64,000 bases of DNA from Craterostigma plantagineum (taxonomy: Eukaryota > Streptophyta > Magnoliopsida > Lamiales > Linderniaceae): positions 1 through 64,000 of the forward strand of contig JAPQWV010001621.1 of assembly GCA_027422505.1 (NCBI GenBank). The letters run 5' to 3'. Made by a program: the position numbers and the translations under genes. The number at the start of each line of letters is the position of its first letter. The stretch's first letter is position 1. This document shows, in pieces, positions 23,201-33,300 of this stretch. The notes beneath the pieces were generated by a model. That model did not search any database, was not told where the DNA came from, and saw nothing but the letters and a program-made list of their open reading frames with translations.

Positions 23201-23832
23201 CCAAACAGGGAGAACCAGGAAGGGTTCCCCACAACTCTGTCCAGTCGACGCCAAACACCAGACGGACCACTTTGCTGATTATACCATGTGAAGAAGGAAC
23301 CCAATCGCGGCAGATGCCGAAGGTCCGAAGCGGTCAAGCAGGCAGCAAAATCAGGACAACCAGAAGCCGTGCCTCCCCGAGCTTCGTTTTCACAAAGTAT
23401 AGCGTTGAAATCCCCCATCACCACCCAAGGAGAGTCCACCCGAGTACTCGAAACTCTCACAATATCAGCCCATAGATCCCGTCGTCCGCCCACCTGGTTA
23501 GATCCATACGCAAAGGAAATAAAGAAATCCTGGCGAGCAGCCAGATCACTAACCTTACAGTGAATAGCCTGACTCGAAAAAGACTCAACGGTGACCGCAA
23601 CGAATCGAGAGTCCCATCCGACCCAGATACGAGAGCCCGGGCCATCATCATAGTCATAGAACCAGCTCCATTGCCGAACAGAATCAGCCACTGAAGAGGC
23701 GTTCTGTTCAGCCACCCGCGTCTCAATAAGACCAATAAGCTTTACCTCGTACTTCATAATCAACTCCCTCACCCCCCACTTGTGGTCTAACCTGTTTAGA
23801 CCACGTACGTTCCAAGAGGCGAACGGGATCAT
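20263..23832 (-). CDS. LINE ORF2: endonuclease-reverse transcriptase
   Basis: An uninterrupted 1,189-residue polyprotein for target-primed reverse transcription. Residues 1-230 are an APE-type endonuclease: WNVRG with the Asn near 8, ETR with the Glu near 37, GDFN near 141, TSDH near 223. The reverse transcriptase spans roughly 430-740, with KAPGPDGF, LIPK..N, AFIPGR, FKVDLAKAYD, GLRQGDPISPYLF and the catalytic FADD near 693. A C-terminal zf-RVT zinc-binding region follows (FILWLTIRDRLATRD..CLLCD..ETTTHLFFGCPFS, near 1080-1130). No RNase H domain is present, as in many plant L1s. The ATG overlaps the ORF1 stop as ATGA, so translation probably relies on reinitiation or leaky scanning. The frame appears intact; activity is not shown. 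Confidence 0.93.
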   Translation of the reverse strand: MIPFASWNVRGLNRLDHKWGVRELIMKYEVKLIGLIETRVAEQNASSVADSVRQWSWFYDYDDGPGSRIWVGWDSRFVAVTVESFSSQAIHCKVSDLAARQDFFISFAYGSNQVGGRRDLWADIVRVSSTRVDSPWVVMGDFNAILCENEARGGTASGCPDFAACLTASDLRHLPRLGSFFTWYNQQSGPSGVWRRLDRVVGNPSWFSLFGDRPYRCALPATSDHSPLILEAVTHSRPKGDTFRFDNFLVHDPRFTSLVAEAWHREVAGYPMFAVMTRLRGIKRAMKRLRRLKGDLNRNVLEAQRFLEIVQELSITHPTEPDLLLLEKRCRYAYAKAVEVEYISVAQRAKLAWLKDGDQCTAFFFKKVATRRVANRIFSLEDTSGAVYEGEERVRDEILRYYTEILGCSAHTSPVDASMVTPFITRTLGDEDAATMIVPITDAEIKLALSSIGDNKAPGPDGFTAAFFKHAWPTIGGDVSFAIREFFRTGHLLGELNSTLITLIPKRLNPRMAKDFRPISCCNVLYKIISKIIANRLRGCLGDLVHATQTAFIPGRRISDNILLAQEICHGYGSAGLPERVAFKVDLAKAYDMVEWDFILATLEALRFHPTFVGWIRSCLTTTRFSISINGRSEGFFRGHRGLRQGDPISPYLFTLVMEVLHGIIQEHIDRRGCFRYHWRCDVTSLFMLTFADDLLLFSHANIESVAIFKESLECFAMLSGLRANHDKSELFLSRSADRLKDAIQGIMGFPLGYLPVRYLGVPLITSRLSISDCAPLIASFDRRLGSWTHQSLSYAGRLQLIKSVLLSFHTYWAGVFLLPKGVLRCIETRIRTFLWRGSGAKVAWADICLPREEGGLGLRSIEVDNKALLMHLLWTLLSDDDTSIWATWIRRTRLHRESLWSVQASARSSWSWKKLLKLRPLFRPLVDFHIGSGRSLRLWTDPWLLTGPLVEYFPRGPQVMGLPIDSRLSMVIGEDGWRWPACSRREYLDIAPLLPPVRPGEADFVRWNVSGDGRFTTYSARNSMRLRRPIAPWHTLLGGPMSIPRHDFILWLTIRDRLATRDKPWIASAAGASTCLLCDTLSVETTTHLFFGCPFSGRCLELLQEKLRFDWRHANWGTDILWAARRWKGRHLSHLVFRHTLSSLVYHLWMERNTRWREGRQKTPEQLVEAIEILLCLRLSTLSGKYQL

Positions 23833-25744
23833 GGATCACCGCCGGAAAGGGCTGCTTGACCCTTAGTAAAATCGATGTCCTCCACAAGATCAGCAAGTAC
23901 ATCGAAAGAATTCCTTACCCCGATAACAGGACCCGCACTAGAGGAGGCGAGGTCGGCATGCGTCCTATCAGTCCGGCGTCTAAAGGTGTCAGAAAAGCTA
24001 TCCAAGAGATGCTCCAGATCAGCCCCTTTTTCAGTAGGTCCCCGCTCCAGCGGTTCACTTCGGTGCTCAACAATGTTTCCCACCGTCGTTGCCTCCACAA
24101 CCGCTTTTTCCTTCCCTTTATCCTTGATTTGCAGCCATTCCTGCCGAGGTCGCGTACGGGGCTGTGCTCGTGTGTCGCGCGTGCCCGCAGGTCGTTCCGG
24201 ACAAGGCTGTCGTGACGTGCGATGTACAGCATGCCGAGACGGATGCTTGGGCTGATTAGCCATAGTACGGGCCCTAGGGCAAGCCGAGGGTCCATGGGTC
24301 CACGTATCGCAAGTCTTGCACTTCTTAGGCCTCCATTCATACTCCACCCGTACAGCAACGGAAGTAGCCGAGCCACCGGTATGTTGCGGCAGCTTGATGT
24401 TGAAGCGCTCAACGAAGGGTTCATCAAGTTGCTTCGCGACGCACACCCGAGCGTAATCCATCCGTTCCCCAAGAATCGTCACCGTATCCGCAACTAGGGG
24501 CTTCCCCACCGCGCTCCCAATAACGCCTAAACCCTCTTGTGTCCAAAACTCGCCCGGCACGTTCCAAAGTTTGACCCATAAAGGCACTTCCCGCTGCTCC
24601 ACTTTCTCAAATGTCATCCCGGGTTTCCAAACTTCGAGGAAAATAGGCTGCCCTTGCAAGAGCCAGGGACCTCCCTCCAAAACAATAGTCACCGCCTCAG
24701 CCGATAGGAATCTGAATTTGAAGAAGCCATTTCTAGTAGCACGAACTTCAACCAAGTCATTCCAAATCGACCTGAAAAAACGTTCAACGAACGGGAAGTA
24801 AGGTCGTCGCCCGATGAAGTACCCTACCAAAGTGTGCTCCCAATTCTTGAACCCCTTACTAGCCGTCTCCCACGAAGGGGAAACTACAGCAACACCATCA
24901 ATGATCTCCGGCGCCGTGAACGATAGAGGAACTCGCGCCGGTAACGAGCGTGTTCCAACCGAGTGTCCAGAGTTATTCGCGTCCGCCACCACCGACGCAA
25001 ACGATTGACCATTGTTAATTCGCGGGCCTAGGCGGTTGAAAGCCGATTCGCGTGTCTTCCCGCCTAGCGAACCGCAACCCTGACCGTTATTTGCCGCCGT
25101 AACCGGTTCAGTCTGCCTTGGCAAGATCGTAAGGTCGGAGATGGGCTCACAAGTCACTGGCGGCCCATTAGGGTTTGCATGGAAAAATTCCAGCCCCGAT
25201 TCGCCACTCTCAGGAACGGCCGTCGTGAGCGTAGGGGACAACCCGAGATCCCGTCGAACCTCCTCACGCAATTTCTCAGGCCCGTCAGGGTTTACTAGGT
25301 CTGCATGTGCGCCACCCTCACCCGTCGATGCAGCCGCCACCGTTGAGTCATATCGAGTCGGGAAAATTCTATCAATCCGGTCACTGAATAGGTCTCGGCG
25401 AGGACGGCGATAAGTGCCGACCTAGTTGGATCCGCGTGGTGCAGATTCCTCCCCGATCCAGCGCGACCACGCGGTAAACAATCGCCGGGATTCTCCGTGA
25501 AGGCCGGGCTATCAGAGGATCTGTCCGAGAGATCCCGCGGCTGAAGAGACGTAGAGATCGACGGTCCCGTAGTAACAAGCTGATAATCCTGTGCTAGAGA
25601 TTCCTTCGCGATTACAGTCGGAGCGCCACCAAGTCGTCCAATCAAAGATTCAAACGCAGCCACGTCAAAGCGCTCATCAAACTCCGGGATAATAGCGCGT
25701 AAAGAGCCGTAGTTAATCGACGATCCAGCAATAGGATCATCCAT
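23829..25744 (-). pseudogene. LINE ORF1 (gag-like, DUF4283 plus zinc knuckle), one frameshift
   Basis: RNA-binding ORF1 protein of the LINE. The natural start is the ATG at 25744 (MDDPIAGSS..). That frame runs to about 25295, while the main frame continues from at least 25400 to the stop at 23829, so a single-base indel at about 25345-25425 separates them. The main part has a DUF4283-like region (WEHTLVGYFIGRRPYFPFVERFFRSIW.., EGGPWLLQGQPIFLEVWKPG) and a CX2CX4HX4C knuckle (CKTCDTWTHGPSAC) near 24310. The tail is charged and low in complexity. If the indel is a sequencing error, the LINE would be fully intact. Confidence 0.8.
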
Positions 25745-26127
25745 ATTGCGATCAAACCAATAGCGAAATCAAAGAAACGAGTGAAAAAAATAAAACCGAA
25801 GGATTAAAATCCTTCATCGCCGTCTGATCCCGGCGATGGAGGGTACGCGGTCGTACACCGGATATCAGTTGGTTTCTTACTTGGGCTTTTTATCGAACAG
25901 TTAGAGGGCGTGGTAACATCACCCAAAGTTTGGGCGATGGAGGGCTTTTTCTCTCAAGAGCTTGGGCGAGAAAAAAGTGGTGGAGACTTGTTGAGGATCG
26001 TGTAGGTACGAATCCTGTGATGAGGTAGCAGCAGAAGATGGATATCAAAAGAGAAAAGAGGGAAAATGGTTTTCTATTGCTTCCTTGTCTCCGTTTGGAA
26101 AGGGAGGAAAAGATTAATAATTAATAT

Positions 26128-27052
26128 ACTTTAACTAAAATAATATATGTTGAACAATATATATACATACCAACTAATTATACTACTAAATATATTTAAC
26201 GAAACTTATTGCTAATTTCTCCACTAACTTATCAAAACCGAACAACTATGTCGGGAATATATTACTGAACCCAAATTTTATATAAAGCTTACCGAATAAT
26301 GTGCTTATGATTAATAATTTGTTATAAATATTTTCTTAACATAATAAGTGGCTTGTTCGAAATACTCACGCAACACGCTATGCTATTTACGCTACACGCT
26401 ATCTGAACTGAAACGCGACGCATTGCGCTATGCGCATTTTAAAACACTGCTTTGTACTAATGACATATCGCGTTGTTTGCAAGTCAAGGGTCTCATTTAC
26501 ATCCTTTCGTCGTTTTTTTCTCCAAACTCTTACCAACTTTAAATATTTTGGCAAACGAACTTAAATCCCGTATATTTTCTAATACATGTTAAATTGGGAT
26601 ATGTTGAAAGTAGTGTTTAATCCTACATCTTCTCTAATCAGCTCCTACAATATCACGCATGCTTAGTTCATATTTGGTTTTTTCTATTATTACAAAACAC
26701 AATACATGCCTCGTCATCAAAACGTTGCATACATATCTTATAATTTTGTCCCCTAATCAACACACACAGCCATCATAAGTCTCCCACGTTTAGGATAAAT
26801 TAAAGGGCAAATCAATGATGGATTAGGATGACCATTGACCTCACATTAATCAATTTTATCTTAAATTATATGAAATCTATAGAATTCAGCGTCGATCTTA
26901 TCTACTTTCCTATTTCATTATTCCTTATAATGATAGTTGACAAATGAAAACCATGCCCCTTTCTTTCTTTATTAATACTTCTCCCCCTTTTAAAAATTCA
27001 AATTCCATTTTCAACCTAAAGCCACCACTGAAAACCGTACAATAATCCATGT
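26128..27052. other. Intergenic, no gene seen
   Basis: Contains the right end of the split hAT element (to 26449) and then AT-rich sequence with no gene or repeat I can name. Confidence 0.5.
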
Positions 27053-27055
27053 TTA

Positions 27056-27566
27056 GACCATCTCCAACCGATAAACCCATTTTCAAATTCAAAATACAGT
27101 ATTTGTCACATCAAATTATAATTCTTCTCCAACCATCAAACCAATTCTCAAACTCAAAAGAATATTCTCAAAATATTCTCTTTCACACAAATTACACTAA
27201 CAACCCACATATTTTACAGCTTCACAAATTAAAAACAAAGAAAAATTAAAATACTATTTCAGTATTAATAAATAATTTTAAGTATTAGGTTTACAATATT
27301 AAACATTATTTACGTATCCTGCAATTTTAAAGGAATAAAATAAATAGAATATAATAGACTAATTAAAGCAATTTGGGTTAAAAACAAATTATTTATTGAA
27401 CTGAGGTCTTTTCGAAAGAGTTACATTTAGGTAGATGAACAATACAAACCTATATTTGAGTTTTTGGAGTGAGAGAAAGTGTTAAATACTTATTTTTTGT
27501 TTCAGTTTACGGTACGGACCTAATTTTTACCCTATTATGCGATTTCCGTCATCATTGGAGATGGCC
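27056..27566. mobile_element. Tourist-like (PIF/Harbinger) MITE
   Basis: Terminal inverted repeats G(A/G)CCATCTCCAA face each other and are flanked by TTA on both sides (27053-27055 and 27567-27569), the 3-bp TSD of Harbinger elements. Internal words CTCCAACCATCAAACCAATT and CTCAAACTCAAAAG recur at about 62430-62465, so a related fragment lies near the other end of the window. It is 511 bp with no coding capacity. Confidence 0.75.
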
Positions 27567-27652
27567 TTATGTAGTTTTTCTCCCCACCAGAAAAAAACTC
27601 ATTTTTGTTTTCCCAAATTTACTTTAGTATCTTTTGAGAGAGAAAATGGTGG

Positions 27653-28256
27653 ATGAATCTACACCCTTCGGCCTTCAATAATGAGGGATCATCTCATCCA
27701 TCTCCGGCGAGCAACAACGACGGTAATGAAACGGAAATATGCAAGAAAAGCAATTTATTCTCAATAGCAAAGGTGGGATGTTTAACAGTAGTTTCCAAGT
27801 AAAAAGCGTGGCAAGAAAAAAGCGATTTGAGAGAGTGCAGAATATGTCAAGAGGAAGAAGAAGATGAAAAGCGTATGGAGTCTCCTTGCGCTTGCAGTGG
27901 CACTCTAAAGGTATCATTTCAATTATTTACTCTGTTTAGGACAATTTATGTAATTATTCTTTTTCATCTGGGCTAATTTGGTCAATGAAGTTCGAAAGTT
28001 TTGATCTTTTGAATTTTTTTTGTCAGTTTGCTCATAGGAAGTGCATTCAGAGATGGTGCAACAAAAAGGGAGATATAACCTGCGAAATCTGCAGTCAAGT
28101 TGAGATTTGGTGTTGCATATTTTTAATCACACAATGTCAAGAAAAGTCAACTGAGTTATTCATGACATCTAGGCACTTAATGTAATAATTTTTCCATTCT
28201 CCTTTGTACAGATTTTCTCGCCGGATTACACGAGCCCACCGCCGAGAAACAATGCC
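27653..28256 (+). pseudogene. RING-CH (RINGv/MARCH-type) E3 ligase gene, truncated by a LINE
   Basis: Three exons fit: 27653-27910, 28027-28098 and 28212-28256 or beyond, all in phase 0 with GT/AG borders. Exon 1 ends and exon 2 forms a complete C4HC3 RING-CH domain (ECRICQEEEEDEKRMESPCACSGTLK, then FAHRKCIQRWCNKKGDITCEICSQ), which recruits E2 enzymes for ubiquitination. Exon 3 begins IFSPDYTSPPPRNNAD, as in plant RINGv proteins, and is then cut by the poly(T) of a minus-strand LINE. An in-frame TAA at 27800-27802 lies between the ATG and the RING, so either this is a dead gene or the true start uses another exon. The normally following C-terminal membrane-helix region is not found in the window. 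Confidence 0.8.
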
Positions 28257-28455
28257 GATGTTTTTTTTTCAAACGAAAGCTTGCTATCTCATTCATCAAA
28301 ATGATAATTACATAGGCTAAACAGCCCTAGTGGGTCCCTCTGGTGACATGAATTTCCAGTAGGGACGAAGGCTCGCATGAAGAGCAACCATCGAAACAGT
28401 ACTAAAGCTAAGACGAAAAAGAAACGTTGGAACAAAAGAAGAGAACTACTGTAAT

Positions 28456-30101
28456 TGATAAACGTATTTTAGTACGTTTATTGTTGTATTTATTTGGGCT
28501 ATATAGGATATTTTTGGTAATTTCGTGCATTGGCTCTATTTACACCCATTTAAATATTGTAGGACCTTCGAATTGTTATTGAGCGAAAGGGAACGAAAAC
28601 GAGGCGAAAACGGTGCAAAACGAATCAAGTATGAAGCTGTCAAGCACACTTCACGGCCGTGAACACCTCGCAGGAGGCCGTGAACGTGGGCAGTGAGAGT
28701 AAGAAGTAAGCCTCCAGTGTCACGGCCGTGAACCCTGATGTACGAAGCCGTGAATGACGGCAGAGAGTTGGAGAAGCTTAATTCACGGCCGTGAACGACA
28801 GCAGAGACTTAAATAAAGAAAAGACCTCAAGTGTCATGGCCGTGAAGCCTTATGCAACAAGCCGTGAATCAAGGCAGAGAGTTCAACGAAGGAAAAATCC
28901 ACTGATTCACGGCCGTGAATGTCAGTGCAAGAGGCCGTGACCTGTGCCAGAGAAGTCAATATTTAGGGTTTTAGCCGCCTTCACGGCCGTGAAGCCTATT
29001 GTAAGTGGCCGTGACTCATGTCAGAAAGTCAAGAAATAGGGTTTAAGCCGCCGTCACGGCCGTGAAGGCCCGATACGAGGCCGTGAACGTGCCTAATTCA
29101 GGGTTTTGGCCCAAATTCAATGCATAAAAGGGGAGTTATTCTCAGAACTCAAAAACAACTTAATAGGGACGAAAACTTAGAGCAAAGAAGAGAAGGAAGA
29201 ACACTAGAAGCAGTCCCGTGATTCAGAGAAGCTCAAGGGACGATCCAACAACGAAGCTACGCTCATACGATCGAGGAAGGAGAGCTCCACCTCGGAAACG
29301 CCATATTCACTTCTTAGGGAAGTTTTTATGAGTTCTCTATCCTCGTTTCCCTTAAATCTCGTTGTTGTGACGTTCAATGTGAGTAGATCCTCTTGTGTGT
29401 TTGGGAGTGATGAACGTTGGGTTTTGTCGTAGTTAAGGCGTAGGATAATCGTGAACACGTGTATTCGACTATTTATCGTTCTATGATATTGCTTCTTTGT
29501 CTCAACATGTCTATGTGTTGATACGAATGTGCGGTACATCGTTTAGGGCGACAGCTAAATAACGATTAGGCCGTTCATAGACGTTAGGATTCAAGTATAG
29601 GGCGACAGCAAATACTCGATCCTCGCCATTTGGTAATTAACGATCTTAGATTCCCACGAACGTTTAGGGCGACAGCAAATCCGTGAGTGGGTAGAAAGTT
29701 ACCGCGATTTAGTCGATTTTCACTTAGGAACGATATTCCGTAGCTTTAGCCGACAGCGTCCAGCGGGATTCGAATCCCAAACACATATTTGTCATCTTAA
29801 ATCACTCGTATTATTTTTAAGTTGTACTACCTTACTCGTCAAATTCCTTAATTTGCTCTGTTAAATTAGTTCGTAGTATAAACACATCTCATCATGTTAT
29901 TTAGGTTAAATATCGAGACGATAGGTAAATACTAGTACTCAATTTATTCCTCGTGTTCGATACTCGGATATTCACTGTAGCTATATTACAAACGATAGGT
30001 CCACTGCCTATCGCGCGTGATTTTAGTTATAATATATTCGTTTTAATTATTACTTGACGTACTCGCACAAACATTTATTTAAACGTACACGCTCGCGATC
30101 A
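28456..30101 (+). repeat. RT1 5' LTR
   Basis: 1646 bp, TGATAAACG..GCGATCA. U3 carries the palindrome array (28650-29066) and a TATA-like CATAAAAGG at about 29122-29130, so transcription probably starts near 29150. Downstream, in the presumed R/U5 part, GGGCGACAGC recurs four times between 29548 and 29670. It differs from the 3' LTR by only scattered changes, indicating a recent insertion. Confidence 0.95.
28650..29090. promoter_or_regulatory. Array of seven TTCACGGCCGTGAA palindromes with paired half-sites
   Basis: Palindromes begin at 28650, 28719, 28782, 28833, 28906, 28980 and 29053 (spacing 51-74 bp). Four are the perfect 14-mer TTCACGGCCGTGAA, two begin with G instead of T, and one has CATGGCC. 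Most are followed 12-17 bp later by a half-site (A/G)GCCGTGAA and often GGCAGAGA. The array ends about 55 bp upstream of the LTR TATA-like box. Position suggests a multi-site enhancer bound by a dimeric protein, but no factor is identified; a structural role of the DNA or transcript is also possible. Confidence 0.8.
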
Positions 30102-30107
30102 AGTTTT

Positions 30108-30125
30108 TGGCGCCGTTGCCGGGGA
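30108..30125 (+). other. RT1 primer-binding site (tRNA-Asp)
   Basis: TGGCGCCGTTGCCGGGGA lies six bases inside the 5' LTR and matches the complement of the plant tRNA-Asp 3' end. Confidence 0.85.
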
Positions 30126-30311
30126 ATAGATTGATATTAGGAACACCCTAGTTCGGTAGTTTAGCTATTCTATTTTACATTTTCTCAGTTTTTCGTTAAT
30201 TGCGTTATTTGTTTCCTACATCATTATTAGTATCGTTACCTTTTTCGACGTATTTGTCTAGTTCTTCGCTAAATTTCGCTTATACTCATTGAAGGTACTG
30301 TTTGACAGTGG

Positions 30312-33300
30312 ATGACCCGAAGTAGGGTTGTCAACGGGGCGGGTTCGGGGCGGGGATCCAATCCCCGTCCCCGTCCCCGCGATGCATTCGGGGACAGAAC
30401 TGTCCCCGTCCCCATCCCCGCCGGATCCCCGCGGGGCGGGGATTCCCCACGGGGATTCATATTTTTTTAAAAAATATAATATTTTTAATATAATATATAA
30501 ATTTGGATATTTTTTGTTATAAATATTATATAAATTATAATTTTTAAATCTTATTTGTATTATTTTAATATTATTTAATCTATATTTTGATATTATTTTA
30601 TTATTATTCAAATTATAATTAAAAAGTATATATATTTTAATATATAATATAGGTTCGGGGCGGGGCGGGGATCCCCACGGGGAAAAATCAGTCCCCGTCC
30701 CCGCCCCGCGGGGATAAAAACTCGGGGATTCCCCGCCCCTTTCGGGGCGGATCCCCGCGGGGACGGGGAATCCCCGCCCCACTGCCATCCCTAACCCGAA
30801 GCCACCCATCAGGCCCCATTGTTGAAGGAGATCCAGATTTCGAGCGGAAGTTACGAAGGCAGCTCAGATACAATTCAGAAGGCACGGCTAGTAATTATCA
30901 GGAAGCGTTGGTCAGCTACTCAGATGACAACTCCCAGGAGTCTGCTGAAAATTCTCGAACAGAGACGTCCAAAGACAATCGAGAGATAGAAGTCGAGATG
31001 GCAGACCGAAGAGTACCGACCCACCAAGACCAAGAAGAGGAACAATCTTTACAAGATCTACTTAAGGACGCCTTCCTCGGCGGTACAGAATCGGCGATTG
31101 TTATTCCTCCGATCGCGAACAACGATTTTGAGCTGAAGCATGCTTGGCTTCAGATGATCTTTCAGACGGCTCAGTTTGAGGGGAATCCTGATGATGATCC
31201 GTACTCCCACCTGAAGGCCTTTCTGACAGTAACAGACACCATCAAGATCAGTGGGGTCCCGAGTGACGCGATTAAACTAATGTTGTTTCCATTTCCACTC
31301 AAGTACAGGGCGAAGGATTGGTTGGAGATGCTACCGCCCAGATCAATCACTACGTGGGAAGAACTGCGAGCAGCATTTATCGGCCATTACTTCCCCCTGT
31401 CAAAGGTGTTAAGGTTAAAGACAGAAATCTCTCTTTTTCACCAGAAGGATTCAGAGAATCTTTACGAGGTATGGGAGAGGTACAAGTCCCTATTGAAGAA
31501 GTGCCCACAACACGGGATGTCGAAGGCCGCCATGATCAATCGATTTCACGAGGGCCTCAATGATCAAACCGTTCATATGTTAGACGGAGCCGCAGGAGGA
31601 GGGCTCGTGAAGCTCAATGCCACAGAAGCCTGGAATTTAATCGAAGACTACTCGAGGAACAGCTTCATAAGAGGCAATACGAGGATAAAGACTCCAGGAA
31701 TGTTTGGGGTGAGCGAGGAGACCGTTACAAACGCCAAGTTCGAGCATTGCAACAACAGATTGCAGCTACCAATTCCCAGCTTCAGACGGTGATCAACACA
31801 TTACTTCCAAAGGTGGGGCAAACACAGCCAGTACATGCCGTGATGACAAGCCCATCACCTCAGAAGCCGTATACACCACAGTGCGAGATTTGTGGCGCAG
31901 CTCATGAGACCTCAGAGTGCCAATTAGGGCAATCATTGGAGCACGTGGACTATATGGGGAATTACCAAGGCCAGCGGAGTTTTCAACCTCGAGCGCATCC
32001 AAATCTGGCGTATGGGAACCAAAACCACCATGGGCAGGGGCCACCAGGATTTGAACCTAGACCATATGGTTTCCAAGGAGGAACATCACGTCCGTATCAG
32101 AACGCGTCTGCAGGGTCGGGATCCGATGATATGCGGGAGATGAAGGATATGATGAAGACGCTCCTCACAAACTTCAGCAACACCACTCAAGCCCACGAGA
32201 GTCGAATGAATAAGATAGAGGAGTACATAGAAGTACGTGCCCAGAACACCGACGCTTCTATCAAGAAATTGGAGGAGCAAGTGGGCCAGTTAGCAAAGCA
32301 ACTGGCAGGACGAAATCAAGGATCACTCCCGAGCTACACCGAGCCAAACCCTAAGGAGTATTGCAACTCGGTAACCCTGATAAGCAAGAGAGAATTGCAA
32401 GAAGTACCCGCCAAGCAGAATTCAAAGGAGATAACAGATTTCGAGAGCCACGACGAGCTAAAAGCGGAGGAAAGCAAAGGCAACGATGTCGAGAAGGTCA
32501 AGGCTGACAAAGGAAATGCGCGACCATTCGTGAAGCCGTACCAGCCGAAGATTCCATATCCAGCTCGGTTGAGGGAGGTCGAACCCGAAAAGAAGGAGAA
32601 CGCGCATGGAAAAGAAAAGGAGGAGGGGATTGCTCCAAGACCACCAGTCAATTCTTACACACCGAAGATTCCATATCCGGCTAGGTTAACAAGGGCGATG
32701 ACTGACGAACCATTTGGTACATACTTAGAGGAACAACGCACCAAGAAGGAAGTGAAGCCGGTCAATCGTGTCGAGGAAGAGAAAGTCGACAAGGAGATGG
32801 AGGTCGTGACTACACCATCTGTCAAGGCGTTTCAACCAAAGAAGTATATTGTTGACGACGAGTTCGGTAAATTTCTTTCTCTTTTCAAGCAACTACATAT
32901 TAACTTACCGCTCGTCGAAGTCCTTGCACAGATACCTCGATGTGTGAAATACCTCAAGGACTTACTCACGAACAAACGCAAGCTCGAAGATGTTGCTGCT
33001 AATTGTCTTCGAGGGGAGTGCTCTGCCGTCATGCAAATGAATATCCCGAAGAAGCTAAAGGATCCAGGGAGTTTCACTATACCTTGTCTTATAGGAAATT
33101 TATATATTCATAAGGCATTTGTTGATTTAGGTGCTAGTATTAATTTGATGCCTTATTCTATGTTTAAGAAGCTTGGTTTAGGTGAACCCAAACCCATTAG
33201 GATGAGTATACAACTAGCGGATAGATCTATTACGTATCCTAGGGGTATTATAGAGGATGTGTTAGTCAAGGTTAATAAGTTTATTATTCCAGTGGATTTT

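Larger units (their letters stand above)
20086..26114 (-). mobile_element. L1-type LINE, near full length
   Basis: Minus-strand non-LTR retrotransposon flanked by a perfect 13-bp TSD (TAATAATTAATAT at 20073-20085 and 26115-26127). A poly(A) tail appears as T20088-20101 and the 5' leader lies at about 25745-26114. It encodes ORF1 (broken once) and an intact ORF2. Intact ORF2 and a perfect TSD point to a relatively recent insertion. Confidence 0.95.
19529..26449. mobile_element. hAT-type element split by a LINE
   Basis: Outer ends CAATGTTTTTAAAAGCG and, inverted, CAGTGTTTTAAAATGCG are flanked by a perfect 8-bp TSD, CTTTGTAC (19521-19528 and 26450-26457), the length typical of hAT transposition. 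Inside both ends lie GCGCTACGC-type words. The LINE at 20086-26114 accounts for most of the length; without it the element is about 0.88 kb and non-coding. Confidence 0.85.

Noticed and set aside
28650..29090. CRISPR-like array of regularly spaced palindromes
   Set aside because: This is a plant LTR retrotransposon U3; spacers are themselves similar and spacing varies from 51 to 74 bp.
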